This document shows, piece after piece, positions 34,595 through 42,082 of a DNA stretch of 64,000 bases. The notes below the pieces were generated by a model, which saw nothing but the letters and a program-made list of their open reading frames with translations, did no database searches and had not been told where the DNA came from. The stretch is taken from positions 91,872 through 155,871 of the forward strand of contig CADDZJ010000003.1 of the NCBI GenBank assembly GCA_902812415.1. Direction: 5' to 3'. Within the stretch, counting starts at the first letter, position 1. Every line of letters starts with the position of its first letter. This DNA comes from Acidobacteriota bacterium (GTDB lineage: Bacteria > Acidobacteriota > Terriglobia > UBA7540). A program made the translations under genes and the position numbers.

Positions 34595-36373
34595 ATGGCT
34601 ATGAGCATGCGAACAAGACGGCAAATAAATCTTTACAACGCTAAAAAAAGTTTGGAGCGCCTCATTCGGAATGCAGCGCAGGCTGTGGCGGGCTTCCTGA
34701 CGCTTCGCAAGCCCGCTGTTGCCTTCACCCCTGTTGTCGCCAACAGGACGCTTGGCCGCTACCGCGCGCGGTGCAAGGAACGAGGCATTGCCTTGATCCT
34801 GGTGATGCTGGCCGTACTGGTGCTTTCAGTTCTCGTGGCCGGCATCGTTTTTTCCAGCCGCTCTGAAACCCTTGCCAGCTACAACTACAAACTCAATACC
34901 GAGGCGGACTACCTCGCCAAGGCCGGCATCCAGGAAGCGCTAAATTGGTTCCGAAGCCAGAACTATGTCGCGATGACCCAAAGCCAGGCGGCGCTCCGAT
35001 ATCAAGTGGGCGTGAACAGCGTCACTTGTATCCTGGGCTGTCCGGCAATTGGCCCTGTGCAGTTCATCACGTTTGGATCCGGACAGTCGAATTATCCGAA
35101 CAACGTGGTCAGCAACTCCTTCGCAAGTTCGCTTTCCAATGTCCGGGTAACAGGCGACGCCAACGACTCAGGCACGTTTTCTGTAAACGCTGTCCTGCTG
35201 AGCTATCAGTCCGTCAATGCAGCCCATTGCTCTCGATCCTGGGATCCCACACCTTGCCCGACTGAAACCTGGCTCATTACCTCGCAAGGAACCTGGACAG
35301 GCCGTTCAAGCTCTTCAGCAACAGTAGCCAAGGCTGTGGAGAGAGCCGTTGTCCAGACGTTATTTTCCGGCACGACGTCTTCCAGCTACACCTTTACAAA
35401 CGCAATCTACGCCTTGTGCTCGGTCACGATGAACGGCAGCGCGGGAACTTGCACCGACGCGTACGACTCCAAGAAAGGCCCCTATGGCGGGGGCTTGAAT
35501 CCTGCTGGAAACTGCGACTCGTCCTCTCCCAATATCATTGACACGGGCGCTTCCGTCGGCTCGAATGGAGGGGTAACTTTCACCGGAAATGTCACTGCGG
35601 GTGGGAACGTCATCATCGGGACGGGCGCTCCGGCAGGCTGCCCAACGGGCTATTCAGGTTCAGCCAAAAATGTTCTGGGGAAAGTCGTCACAGGGTCTCA
35701 GGTTGTTCCACCGCCCTTGTCACCGCCCTTCCCTCCTGCAAATTACTCTCAGTTTGCCTCAAACCCCGGTGCAGCGCCCAGCTATAGCACAACTACGACA
35801 TTGGGGTCAGGAGCAACCATCCCGTGCGCCTCCGGAGTCACCTGTAACGGAACATCGTCGAACCCTTATTTGATCAATAACATCAATATTTCGGGACAAA
35901 ATTCGATCACTTTGGTGGGGGGAACCTCCTCCTCACCGGCGGTCTATTACATTAACACTCTCTCTGAGTCCGGTCAGGCCCAGATTAACGTCACAGGGCC
36001 CGGCGGGCAGCCAGGTTACGTCATTCTGAATGTTCTAAGCACGTTTTCGATCACCGGCCAGGGTCTGGTGAGCAACTCCAACAACCTGCCAGCCCAGGTC
36101 ATCGTGAATGACAATTGCAACGGCTGTAATATTACCTTATCCGGAAACGGTGCCATCTCCGCCGTGGTCGACGCGCCAGGAGCCAACGTCACGCTAAGTG
36201 GCGGCGGCAGCAGCGGTTATTCCGTAGGAGCGATATTGGCCAATAACGTGACCATGAGCGGTGGCCGTCCTCTCCATTACGACACGGAGTTGGGCAATCT
36301 CTCCGTGGGCGGAGGACCCAGCGGCACGCTCAGCCCGCCACTCATCACCACCTACAGCCGGCAAAAGTTTTAG
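34595..36373 (+). CDS. Large PilX-type protein with beta-helix-like C-terminal region (right set)
   Basis: 592 residues; last gene of the right set. A leader of about 64 residues (containing the GCGGGCTT/AAGCCCGC palindrome around 34687-34716) precedes G|IALILVMLAVLVLSVLVAGIVFSS, again without Glu5, as in PilX. The PilX stalk (YNYKLNTEADYLAKAGIQEALNWF) is clear. From about residue 310 the sequence is a Gly/Asn/Ser-rich series of short strands (GVTFTGNVTAGGNVIIGTG, NNINISGQNSITLVGG, GNGAISAVVDAPGANVTLSGGG, YSVGAILANNVTMSGG), as in polymer-forming beta-helix domains found on PilX-like proteins. A surface-exposed tip or adhesive role is likely. Confidence 0.82.
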   Translation: MAMSMRTRRQINLYNAKKSLERLIRNAAQAVAGFLTLRKPAVAFTPVVANRTLGRYRARCKERGIALILVMLAVLVLSVLVAGIVFSSRSETLASYNYKLNTEADYLAKAGIQEALNWFRSQNYVAMTQSQAALRYQVGVNSVTCILGCPAIGPVQFITFGSGQSNYPNNVVSNSFASSLSNVRVTGDANDSGTFSVNAVLLSYQSVNAAHCSRSWDPTPCPTETWLITSQGTWTGRSSSSATVAKAVERAVVQTLFSGTTSSSYTFTNAIYALCSVTMNGSAGTCTDAYDSKKGPYGGGLNPAGNCDSSSPNIIDTGASVGSNGGVTFTGNVTAGGNVIIGTGAPAGCPTGYSGSAKNVLGKVVTGSQVVPPPLSPPFPPANYSQFASNPGAAPSYSTTTTLGSGATIPCASGVTCNGTSSNPYLINNINISGQNSITLVGGTSSSPAVYYINTLSESGQAQINVTGPGGQPGYVILNVLSTFSITGQGLVSNSNNLPAQVIVNDNCNGCNITLSGNGAISAVVDAPGANVTLSGGGSSGYSVGAILANNVTMSGGRPLHYDTELGNLSVGGGPSGTLSPPLITTYSRQKF

Positions 36374-36424
36374 TCGGTAGGGACGAATCCAGAGGGTTTT
36401 CTGCTACCGCTACGCAGAGAGTAG

Positions 36425-36463
36425 GGGTAGCTACGGTCAGGAAAACACTGACCGTGGCTACCC
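36425..36463. terminator. 16-bp hairpin downstream of the right minor-pilin set
   Basis: GGGTAGCTACGGTCAG pairs with CTGACCGTGGCTACCC (one mismatch) across a 7-base loop. It lies 51 bp past the PilX-type stop. It has no U-run, so it is a terminator candidate or a dispersed palindrome. Confidence 0.5.
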
Positions 36464-36573
36464 GTTACGACACGCTGAAGGTCACCGCGATTCTCAAACC
36501 ATAAAACGCACAACGGAGCCCGCTACGCGCCGATCCCGGCGCTTTTGCGCACCTCCTCCCGCTCCTATGCCGT

Positions 36574-36617
36574 GATTCCTCTCACCTGACGCCTTTACAC
36601 GTCAGGTGAGAGGAATC
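36574..36617. repeat. Perfect 17-bp hairpin in the convergent intergenic region
   Basis: GATTCCTCTCACCTGAC and its exact complement GTCAGGTGAGAGGAATC flank a 10-base loop. It lies between the converging PilX-type and TPR lipoprotein genes. The CACCTGAC string also appears in the micro-repeated leader at 19076-19107. The surrounding 36374-36779 gap holds no gene. Confidence 0.6.
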
Positions 36618-36703
36618 AGCCACACCGAAGCTTGCCAGCTTGAAATACTGCGCGCGACAAATCATCCCGAGCAACTCGACGCAAAATCAACTGTAGAAAC
36701 AGA

Positions 36704-36731
36704 AAAGCCTCGGTGATCATACCGAGGCTTT
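36704..36731 (-). terminator. Rho-independent terminator of the tgt-sec-tonB-TPR run
   Basis: AAAGCCTCGGT pairs perfectly with ACCGAGGCTTT across a 6-base loop. On the minus strand it is followed by TTCTGTTTC, giving a U-rich tail. It is 49 bp past the stop of the TPR lipoprotein gene. On the plus strand it may also stop readthrough from the pilin set. Confidence 0.75.
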
Positions 36732-36779
36732 CACAGGACTTCGATTTTTAAGACGTAAACGTTGTTCTAAGCGCGCAAG

Positions 36780-37589
36780 CTAGCTCGCGCTCGGCTTGGC
36801 TTTTGCCGCCGCCGCTTTCATCAAAGCGAGGGCCTTTTGGGTCAATTCATCCGCCTTTTTCAGATCAGCTTGCCTTGCCTCCTCCGTCGGTTCGAGATCC
36901 GCCTTCTGCCGATACATCAGATTCAGATAAGAATAGGCGTTCCCATCGTTGGGCTTAAGTTCAATCGCTTTTTCCAAAGACTTAATGCCTTCGTCAACGA
37001 GCGCTTCGTTCTGCTGCGCCAACTCTTCGCGCGCTTTTTTGGGCAAAGGCGGAAGCGTGTCGGGATTTGCCGGATTCTTCGGAACCGTCAAATTGAGCTT
37101 CTGCCGAAGCTCCATCTGGCGCTTGGCGCATGGAATCCAGTTCAGCACTCCAATCCAATAGTAGGGATCAGGATTGTCAGGCTGGAGCTTCATCAACTGC
37201 AGTTGATATTGCTTCGCCTTGTCGAAATCCTTCATCTCGTAATAAATCTGGGCGATGCTACCAAGGGCGTTAGTATTTTTCGGGTCAATCTGCAGGACAT
37301 CTTCGTACGCCTTGATGGCCTGGTCGCCAATCTTGATGTTGTCTGCGCTCTCGCCGCCCGGCACGTACTGCTGAGCGTATGCCGTTGCGAGATAAAGCCT
37401 GGCCGTGATCAGGGAAGGGTCCAGGGAAACCGCCTGTTGGAAATGTTCCACCGACTGCGCAAACTGCGCATTGCGGAAAGCAATCACCCCTTTATTAAGC
37501 TGGTCACGAGCCTTGAGCTTGTTGCATCCGGTTGAGAGACCCGCAAGCAGAAGCGCTAAGCCCACCGGGGCAAACTTATAGAATTTCAT
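36780..37589 (-). CDS. TPR-repeat lipoprotein
   Basis: About 269 residues from the ATG at 37589, which has GGAGGG eight bases upstream; a start at 37607 is not needed. The signal peptide ends in a good lipobox (LAGLSTGC). Four to five TPR units follow: ARDQLNKGVIAFRNAQFAQSVEHFQQAVSL, AIKAYEDVLQIDPKNTNALGSIAQIYYE, FDKAKQYQLQLMKLQPDNPDPYYWIGVL and GIKSLEKAIELKPNDGNAYSYLNLMY. The tail is Ala/Lys-rich. It is the terminal gene of the tonB-exbB-exbD-exbD run and is probably a periplasm-facing scaffold for that complex or for the envelope. Its partner is unknown. Confidence 0.88.
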   Translation of the reverse strand: MKFYKFAPVGLALLLAGLSTGCNKLKARDQLNKGVIAFRNAQFAQSVEHFQQAVSLDPSLITARLYLATAYAQQYVPGGESADNIKIGDQAIKAYEDVLQIDPKNTNALGSIAQIYYEMKDFDKAKQYQLQLMKLQPDNPDPYYWIGVLNWIPCAKRQMELRQKLNLTVPKNPANPDTLPPLPKKAREELAQQNEALVDEGIKSLEKAIELKPNDGNAYSYLNLMYRQKADLEPTEEARQADLKKADELTQKALALMKAAAAKAKPSAS

Positions 37590-37624
37590 ATAAAACCCTC
37601 CATCCATTGGCCAAAGAGCGGGGA

Positions 37625-38047
37625 TTACTGGTTTTCGAGTTGTTTGGTGATCAATCCGATCTTGTCAACGCCCGCGCCATGAGCGATATCAATCACCTGC
37701 GCCACTGTCCCAAAAGGTATATTGGGATCGCCTTTTACGAACATGATTCGCTCATTGCGAGTCTTGAAGATATTTTCCAGGCGATTTCCAAGGTCCTGCA
37801 TGGAGACGGGCGTCTGGTTGATCGCAACCTGCTGATTGGCATCGATCGTCACCACGACCGTTCGTTCCAAGACCGCCTCGTTCTGCTTTTTGTTCTTATT
37901 GGGCTGCGGAACGAGCGCGCTCAACCCGTGGGGCGTGCGGGGAACGATGATCATGAAAATGATCAACAAAACGAGCAGCACGTCAATCAACGGCGTGACG
38001 TTGATATCGTTCATAGGGCCGCCCTTCTTGCCAACGGCCATTGCCAT
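37625..38047 (-). CDS. exbD: ExbD/TolR-family proton-channel subunit (second copy)
   Basis: 140 residues. Topology is a short cytoplasmic end, one membrane helix (VLLVLLIIFMIIVP) and a periplasmic domain. The key Asp lies in NDINVTPLIDVLLVLLIIF, the proton-carrying residue of ExbD/TolR. The periplasmic part has VVVTIDANQQVAINQTPVSMQDLGNRL and RIMFVKGDPNIPFGTVAQVIDIAHGAG, as in the family. AAGGAGGA precedes the ATG. It lies 47 bp after the first ExbD gene. Paired ExbD genes are common where the motor serves TonB or gliding-type complexes. Confidence 0.94.
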   Translation of the reverse strand: MAMAVGKKGGPMNDINVTPLIDVLLVLLIIFMIIVPRTPHGLSALVPQPNKNKKQNEAVLERTVVVTIDANQQVAINQTPVSMQDLGNRLENIFKTRNERIMFVKGDPNIPFGTVAQVIDIAHGAGVDKIGLITKQLENQ

Positions 38048-38094
38048 AGTCGTATCCTCCTTAATCCGAAAAGGGCCGGATTGCGTCAGTCAGG

Positions 38095-38541
38095 TTATGG
38101 GGTTGCAGTCGATGGGACTCCCGGCCGACGCTCGACCTTTTCGGTCAGCAGGCCCAGGTCCTCGACGCCTGCCGCCCGGATGTCATCCACCACACTGGTC
38201 ACGTCACCATACTTGGCGCGAGCATCGCACCTTAGATAGACCGTCTTATCGAGCTTATTTTCGATCTGATCCTTGACCTTGCTCGTCACGTCATCCGCAT
38301 TAATCACTTTCGAGCCTAGGTAGATTTTCCCGTCGCGCGTAATGGCAATGACGACTGCGTTGGTCTTATTGGCATTCGCCATATCCACCGCATTGAGCGC
38401 CTTGGCCATATCCACGCTCACCCCCTTTTGCAGCATGGGGGTGATCACCATAAAGATGATCAACAGAACGAGCATCACATCCACCAGCGGGGTGACGTTG
38501 ATGTCTGACACTTCACTCGGTGCTTTGCCGATGACTGCCAT
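38095..38541 (-). CDS. exbD: ExbD/TolR-family proton-channel subunit (first copy)
   Basis: 148 residues with the same plan as its neighbour: SDINVTPLVDVMLVLLIIFMVITPM contains the conserved Asp in the membrane helix, followed by GVSVDMAKALNAVD and the periplasmic fold (AVVIAITRDGKIYLGSKVINADDVTSKV, YLRCDARAKYGDVTSVVDDIRAAGVEDLGLLTE). Its ATG overlaps the ExbB stop by one base (TAATG). With ExbB and the second ExbD it should form a proton-driven motor for the TonB protein encoded upstream. Confidence 0.95.
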   Translation of the reverse strand: MAVIGKAPSEVSDINVTPLVDVMLVLLIIFMVITPMLQKGVSVDMAKALNAVDMANANKTNAVVIAITRDGKIYLGSKVINADDVTSKVKDQIENKLDKTVYLRCDARAKYGDVTSVVDDIRAAGVEDLGLLTEKVERRPGVPSTATP

Positions 38542-39275
38542 TACTTCTTCCCCCGTTCGGTTCTCTTAATGAAGTAGTCGATAAGCTCCGATGAGGAATT
38601 ATCCATCTCCACATCGAAAGCTTCCAGCTTGCTGCTGAAGTAGTTATAGAGCCAGACAGCCGGAATCGCGACGAGAAGGCCGATGGCCGTGGTGACCAAA
38701 GCTTCTGCGATGCCGCCCGCGACTGCGCCCAATCCGGTGGTGTGTTCGGCTGAAATGCCCTCAAACGCGTGGATGATGCCGAGCACCGTTCCGAACAAGC
38801 CGACGAACGGAGCCGTGGAGCCCACCGTGGCCAAGGCCGGAACGCCCCGCTTCAATTCCGCGTGAACGATGGCCGAGGCTCGCTCGAGAGCCCGCTTGGA
38901 CGCCTCAATTTCTTCGCCGGAAATCTCCGCAGTCGCCTGATGCGCCTGGAATTCCTGCAAACCTGCCGTAACGACTTTGGCCAAGTGGCTTCGCTTATTC
39001 TGTTCTGCAATCGCAATGGCCTCGTCAATCTTGCCTTCCTTTAAAGCTCCCGCAACCGCCGGCGCAAAAAGCCGCGACTGCTTGCGAGCAGCCTGGAAAG
39101 CAATGTAACGGTCAATCATCACCGCAATGGACCAGGCGGACATGATGAACAATACAATCACGACCGCGCGCGCCGGCCATCCCATGGAATGCCACATGCT
39201 CATGGGATCAAAGCCCACAGAAGCCTGCTCCTGGAATAACCAAGCCCCCAATGCAAGGAATTTCGCCCCAATCAT
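38541..39275 (-). CDS. exbB: ExbB/TolQ/MotA-family proton channel
   Basis: 244 residues with three membrane helices: AVVIVLFIMSAWSIAVMIDRYIAFQAARK near the N-terminus, then a cytoplasmic domain, then ALATVGSTAPFVGLFGTVLGIIHAFEGI and EALVTTAIGLLVAIPAVWLYNYF. The motifs in the last two helices line the proton path in this family. AGGAGGA stands nine bases before the ATG. It converts proton-motive force into TonB movement, together with the two ExbD proteins. Confidence 0.95.
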   Translation of the reverse strand: MIGAKFLALGAWLFQEQASVGFDPMSMWHSMGWPARAVVIVLFIMSAWSIAVMIDRYIAFQAARKQSRLFAPAVAGALKEGKIDEAIAIAEQNKRSHLAKVVTAGLQEFQAHQATAEISGEEIEASKRALERASAIVHAELKRGVPALATVGSTAPFVGLFGTVLGIIHAFEGISAEHTTGLGAVAGGIAEALVTTAIGLLVAIPAVWLYNYFSSKLEAFDVEMDNSSSELIDYFIKRTERGKK

Positions 39276-39458
39276 AATGTTTTATCCTCCTAAAAAGGTT
39301 GTTAAAGAAATAACATTCAGCGATCAGCCCTCACCTCTCAGCAAGCAACTCCGTAAAACTCGGGCTCTGCATGCTGAAAACCAACGGCTGACCGCTGTCG
39401 GCTTTTCCACCGCCTCGCTCGATGCTGCGGGCGGAGAGAAAAGCCATGCACGATGCTG

Positions 39459-40496
39459 TTAATCCGACAGCGTGAAATTCACATCGATCTCGGTGACCAC
39501 TTCCACCGGAACGCCGTTCAGCAACGTCGGCTCATATCGCCATTGCTTCACCGCGTTTAAGGCAGCCTGCACCAGCAACGGATGGCCGCTAAGAACCTTC
39601 AGGTCCTGAATGGTGCCATCCTTGCTGATCACGGCCTCCAGCCGAACAACGCCCTGGATGCGCGCCATCTTGGCCAGAGGTGGATAGGTGGGCATCGGTC
39701 GATAGATGGCCTTGGCCGCTTCCACCTGGCCGCCCACGCGAATTCGCGTCGGCACTTTGGGCTTCGGGGGCGGTGGAGGGGGAGCCCCGGTGCCAAGGCC
39801 GCCCAGCACGCCTCCAATCACTCCACTTTCGCTGCCTCCCGGGACTCCACCCGGAACTCCGCCCACCACGCCGGCGTTTGTGGGCGGCTCGGGCTCATCT
39901 TTAATCTGCTTGATGGTTTTGGGAATAACGGTCGGCGCTTTCATCAGGTCTTGCACCGACACTCGATGGACCACCACCTTCGGCGGAGCAGCCGCAGGGG
40001 GTGGAGGAGGAGGCGGAGGCGGGGGCGGAGCCGCCAGGAAGGTCATCAGTTGAGCCTTCGGCAGCGCCTGCGTGTAAATCAAGGGGATTAAGACCATGAC
40101 GCCCACCGCAATTCCATCGATAATGTACGCAATGGGCATTGTGGCTCTTTTCCAGTTTTTGGTCTTGTTCGCTGTGTAAATCAGATAGACCAGAAATCCG
40201 GCGAAACTGAAGATCAGGGTCACGATAAACCACAGGATGGTGTTGAACCCCGTCCGGTGTGAGTCTGCGTAAACGTAGCAAAGCATCAGCGCCGTTAAGA
40301 ACAAAGGAACGAACCCGAAAACAAGCCCTTGAACATACAGCGCCGTGTGCGACTCAGGACGCCCAAAGACTAACGAGCCGACGAAATACCAAGCGAGGAA
40401 GCCCAACACACCCACCACGACCGAAATGATCCAATGGATCGCGCCCAGGACCGGCGCCCGTTCCGGCGATGAATCAAGCAATGCTTGGTCAAACAT
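39459..40496 (-). CDS. tonB: TonB-family energy transducer with multi-spanning N-terminus
   Basis: 345 residues. Unlike classical TonB (one anchor), the N-terminal 150 residues hold about four membrane helices (AIHWIISVVVGVLGFLAWYFV, LVFGFVPLFLTALMLCYVY, FIVTLIFSFAGFLVYLIY, IAYIIDGIAVGVMVLIPLIY). A periplasm-spanning segment follows with runs of prolines (about 153-165) and Gly-rich repeats (VVGGVPGGVPGG, GGVLGGLGTG). The TonB C-terminal domain is clear: YPPLAKMARIQGVVRLEAVISKDGTIQDLKVLSGHPLLVQAALNAVKQWRYEP. GGGAGG precedes the ATG. It powers outer-membrane TonB-dependent transporters with the adjacent ExbB/ExbD motor. Confidence 0.92.
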   Translation of the reverse strand: MFDQALLDSSPERAPVLGAIHWIISVVVGVLGFLAWYFVGSLVFGRPESHTALYVQGLVFGFVPLFLTALMLCYVYADSHRTGFNTILWFIVTLIFSFAGFLVYLIYTANKTKNWKRATMPIAYIIDGIAVGVMVLIPLIYTQALPKAQLMTFLAAPPPPPPPPPPPAAAPPKVVVHRVSVQDLMKAPTVIPKTIKQIKDEPEPPTNAGVVGGVPGGVPGGSESGVIGGVLGGLGTGAPPPPPPKPKVPTRIRVGGQVEAAKAIYRPMPTYPPLAKMARIQGVVRLEAVISKDGTIQDLKVLSGHPLLVQAALNAVKQWRYEPTLLNGVPVEVVTEIDVNFTLSD

Positions 40497-40561
40497 GGGT
40501 GAATCCTCCCAAAAAAGTTACCATGCGCTTTATCGAAAAAAATCATCTTTCATCTGCGCTT

Positions 40562-41839
40562 TCACCTGCGCGCGCCGGCCGGCTCGCGCTTCGCCCGCCT
40601 GTCTTTGCCAGCCGGCTGTGGGGCGGGAGCCGGGGCAACTGACTTTTTCACCCCCCCGCCGCCATAAGCCGTCGCTCGCGCCCGATCCTCCCAGTACAGC
40701 ACCAGCGGACTGGCGATGGCAAAAGACGAATACGTGCCAATTATCACGCCCACCACCAAGACCAAAGAGAAGCCGTGAATCACTTCTCCGCCGAAAAGGA
40801 AAAGAGCCAGCACGGCAATAAATGTCAAACCCGAGGTCAGAATCGTCCGGCTCAACACCTGGTTGATGCTGCGGTTAACCAGATCGCGGAAATTCTCCCG
40901 CTTATTCAAGTGCATGTTCTCGCGGATGCGATCGAATGTCACGATCGTATCATTCATCGAATAGCCGATCAGGGTCAGAAACGCAGCAATCACCGTCAAT
41001 GTAATTTCCTTGTTCAGAAGGGAAAAAATCCCCAGCGTAATGATGACGTCGTGAAATGTCGCAATGATTGCGGCGACCCCGAATATTAACTCAAATCGGA
41101 ACCAAACGTAAACCAGCATCGCCGCCAGGCCCGCCAGCACCACGTAGAGCGCCTGCTGGCGCAGTTTCGCCCCCACCTTGGGGCCCACAATCTGCGTATT
41201 GAAGACGGAGAACTGAGAAAGATAGAAATCTTTTTCGAGGTCCGAAATGACCTGATTATTAACGCCCGGCACCGCCGAAAGATCGCTAAAGTTTGCAATC
41301 AGACCTTCACGAGGCGGCGTGTTGCGGTAGTTCACCATGGCCTGAGCCAGGCGGCTATATGTGTTTTGCGCAACGTCAGCGCCCTTTCCGGCCAGGCGCA
41401 GAGGGTCATTTACCAGCAAATGATCGGCGATGGTCTGAGCGCCGGCATTGTTGAAATCGATTTTGCCCGCCGGGCCCCGGCCATAAAGATTGGTCAAGGC
41501 CTTCACAATAGCCTGTTTGCCAGCATCCAGCGCGTTCTGGCTTGCGGTGGTCTGCAAATCCAGGCCAATCATAATCTCATGCTTGGACTCAGCATCATAG
41601 CGCACCAGGGTCGCCCGATGGAGGTTTTCCTGATCCAGTTGGCGCCGGATCGCATCCAGGTCGGGATTGTGGGCGAATTTCACATACACCAGCGTTCCAC
41701 CCCGGAAGTCAATTCCATATTGCAAACCATGCTTCACGATGATGGAAGCGATGCCGGCGATCAGAAGAATAACCGACACGACGATGAAGTATTTCTTCTT
41801 CCCCATCCAATCAACCTGGGGATTATGAAAGAACTCCAT
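40562..41839 (-). CDS. secF: Protein-export membrane protein SecF
   Basis: 425 residues, longer than the roughly 300 typical of SecF. It has the N-terminal helix (KYFIVVSVILLIAGIASIIV), the YGIDFRGGTLVYVKF motif, then an enlarged periplasmic loop with an insertion of about 100 residues (roughly 105-200: GRGPAGKIDFNNAGAQ..., QAMVNYRNTPPREG). Next come the five C-terminal helices with AALAAMLVYVWFRFE, IATFHDVIITLGIFSLL, LTLIGYSMNDTIVTFDRIREN and ILTSGLTFIAVLALFLFGG. The C-terminus is basic and Pro/Ala-rich. With SecD and YajC it uses proton-motive force to pull proteins through SecYEG. Confidence 0.95.
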   Translation of the reverse strand: MEFFHNPQVDWMGKKKYFIVVSVILLIAGIASIIVKHGLQYGIDFRGGTLVYVKFAHNPDLDAIRRQLDQENLHRATLVRYDAESKHEIMIGLDLQTTASQNALDAGKQAIVKALTNLYGRGPAGKIDFNNAGAQTIADHLLVNDPLRLAGKGADVAQNTYSRLAQAMVNYRNTPPREGLIANFSDLSAVPGVNNQVISDLEKDFYLSQFSVFNTQIVGPKVGAKLRQQALYVVLAGLAAMLVYVWFRFELIFGVAAIIATFHDVIITLGIFSLLNKEITLTVIAAFLTLIGYSMNDTIVTFDRIRENMHLNKRENFRDLVNRSINQVLSRTILTSGLTFIAVLALFLFGGEVIHGFSLVLVVGVIIGTYSSFAIASPLVLYWEDRARATAYGGGGVKKSVAPAPAPQPAGKDRRAKREPAGARR

Positions 41840-41963
41840 GCGCTATCTGCCTTTCCTTCCTTCTAGATTTGACACCTGTCAGACAATTTAAGTTCCCTGA
41901 ATTTTACCCAGGATTTCTTCGCGCAATGTGCGCCTTACTGATTGCTGAAAAACCCCTGCTTTC

Positions 41964-42054
41964 TGTCATCCTGAGGAGCCGATGGAGACGAAGGATCTCG
42001 GTATTAAATCTAGTTTCCAAATACAGAGATTCTTCGATGTCGCTCAGAATGATA
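41964..42054. repeat. Palindromic MITE-like element, copy 2, inside the sec operon
   Basis: TGTCATCCTGAGGAGC...GAAGGATCTCGGTATT (41964-42005) is inverted as AATACAGAGATTCTTCG...CGCTCAGAATGATA (42020-42054). The arms match those of the element at 24798-24924. It sits in the 243-bp gap between secD and secF. Confidence 0.7.
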
Positions 42055-42082
42055 GAGCGCATCATCGTTTTTCAGCCACTGG

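Noticed and set aside
39582..40091. 169-residue plus-strand ORF opposite tonB
   Set aside because: Antisense of proline/glycine-rich low-complexity coding DNA, which produces long spurious Arg/Gly ORFs.
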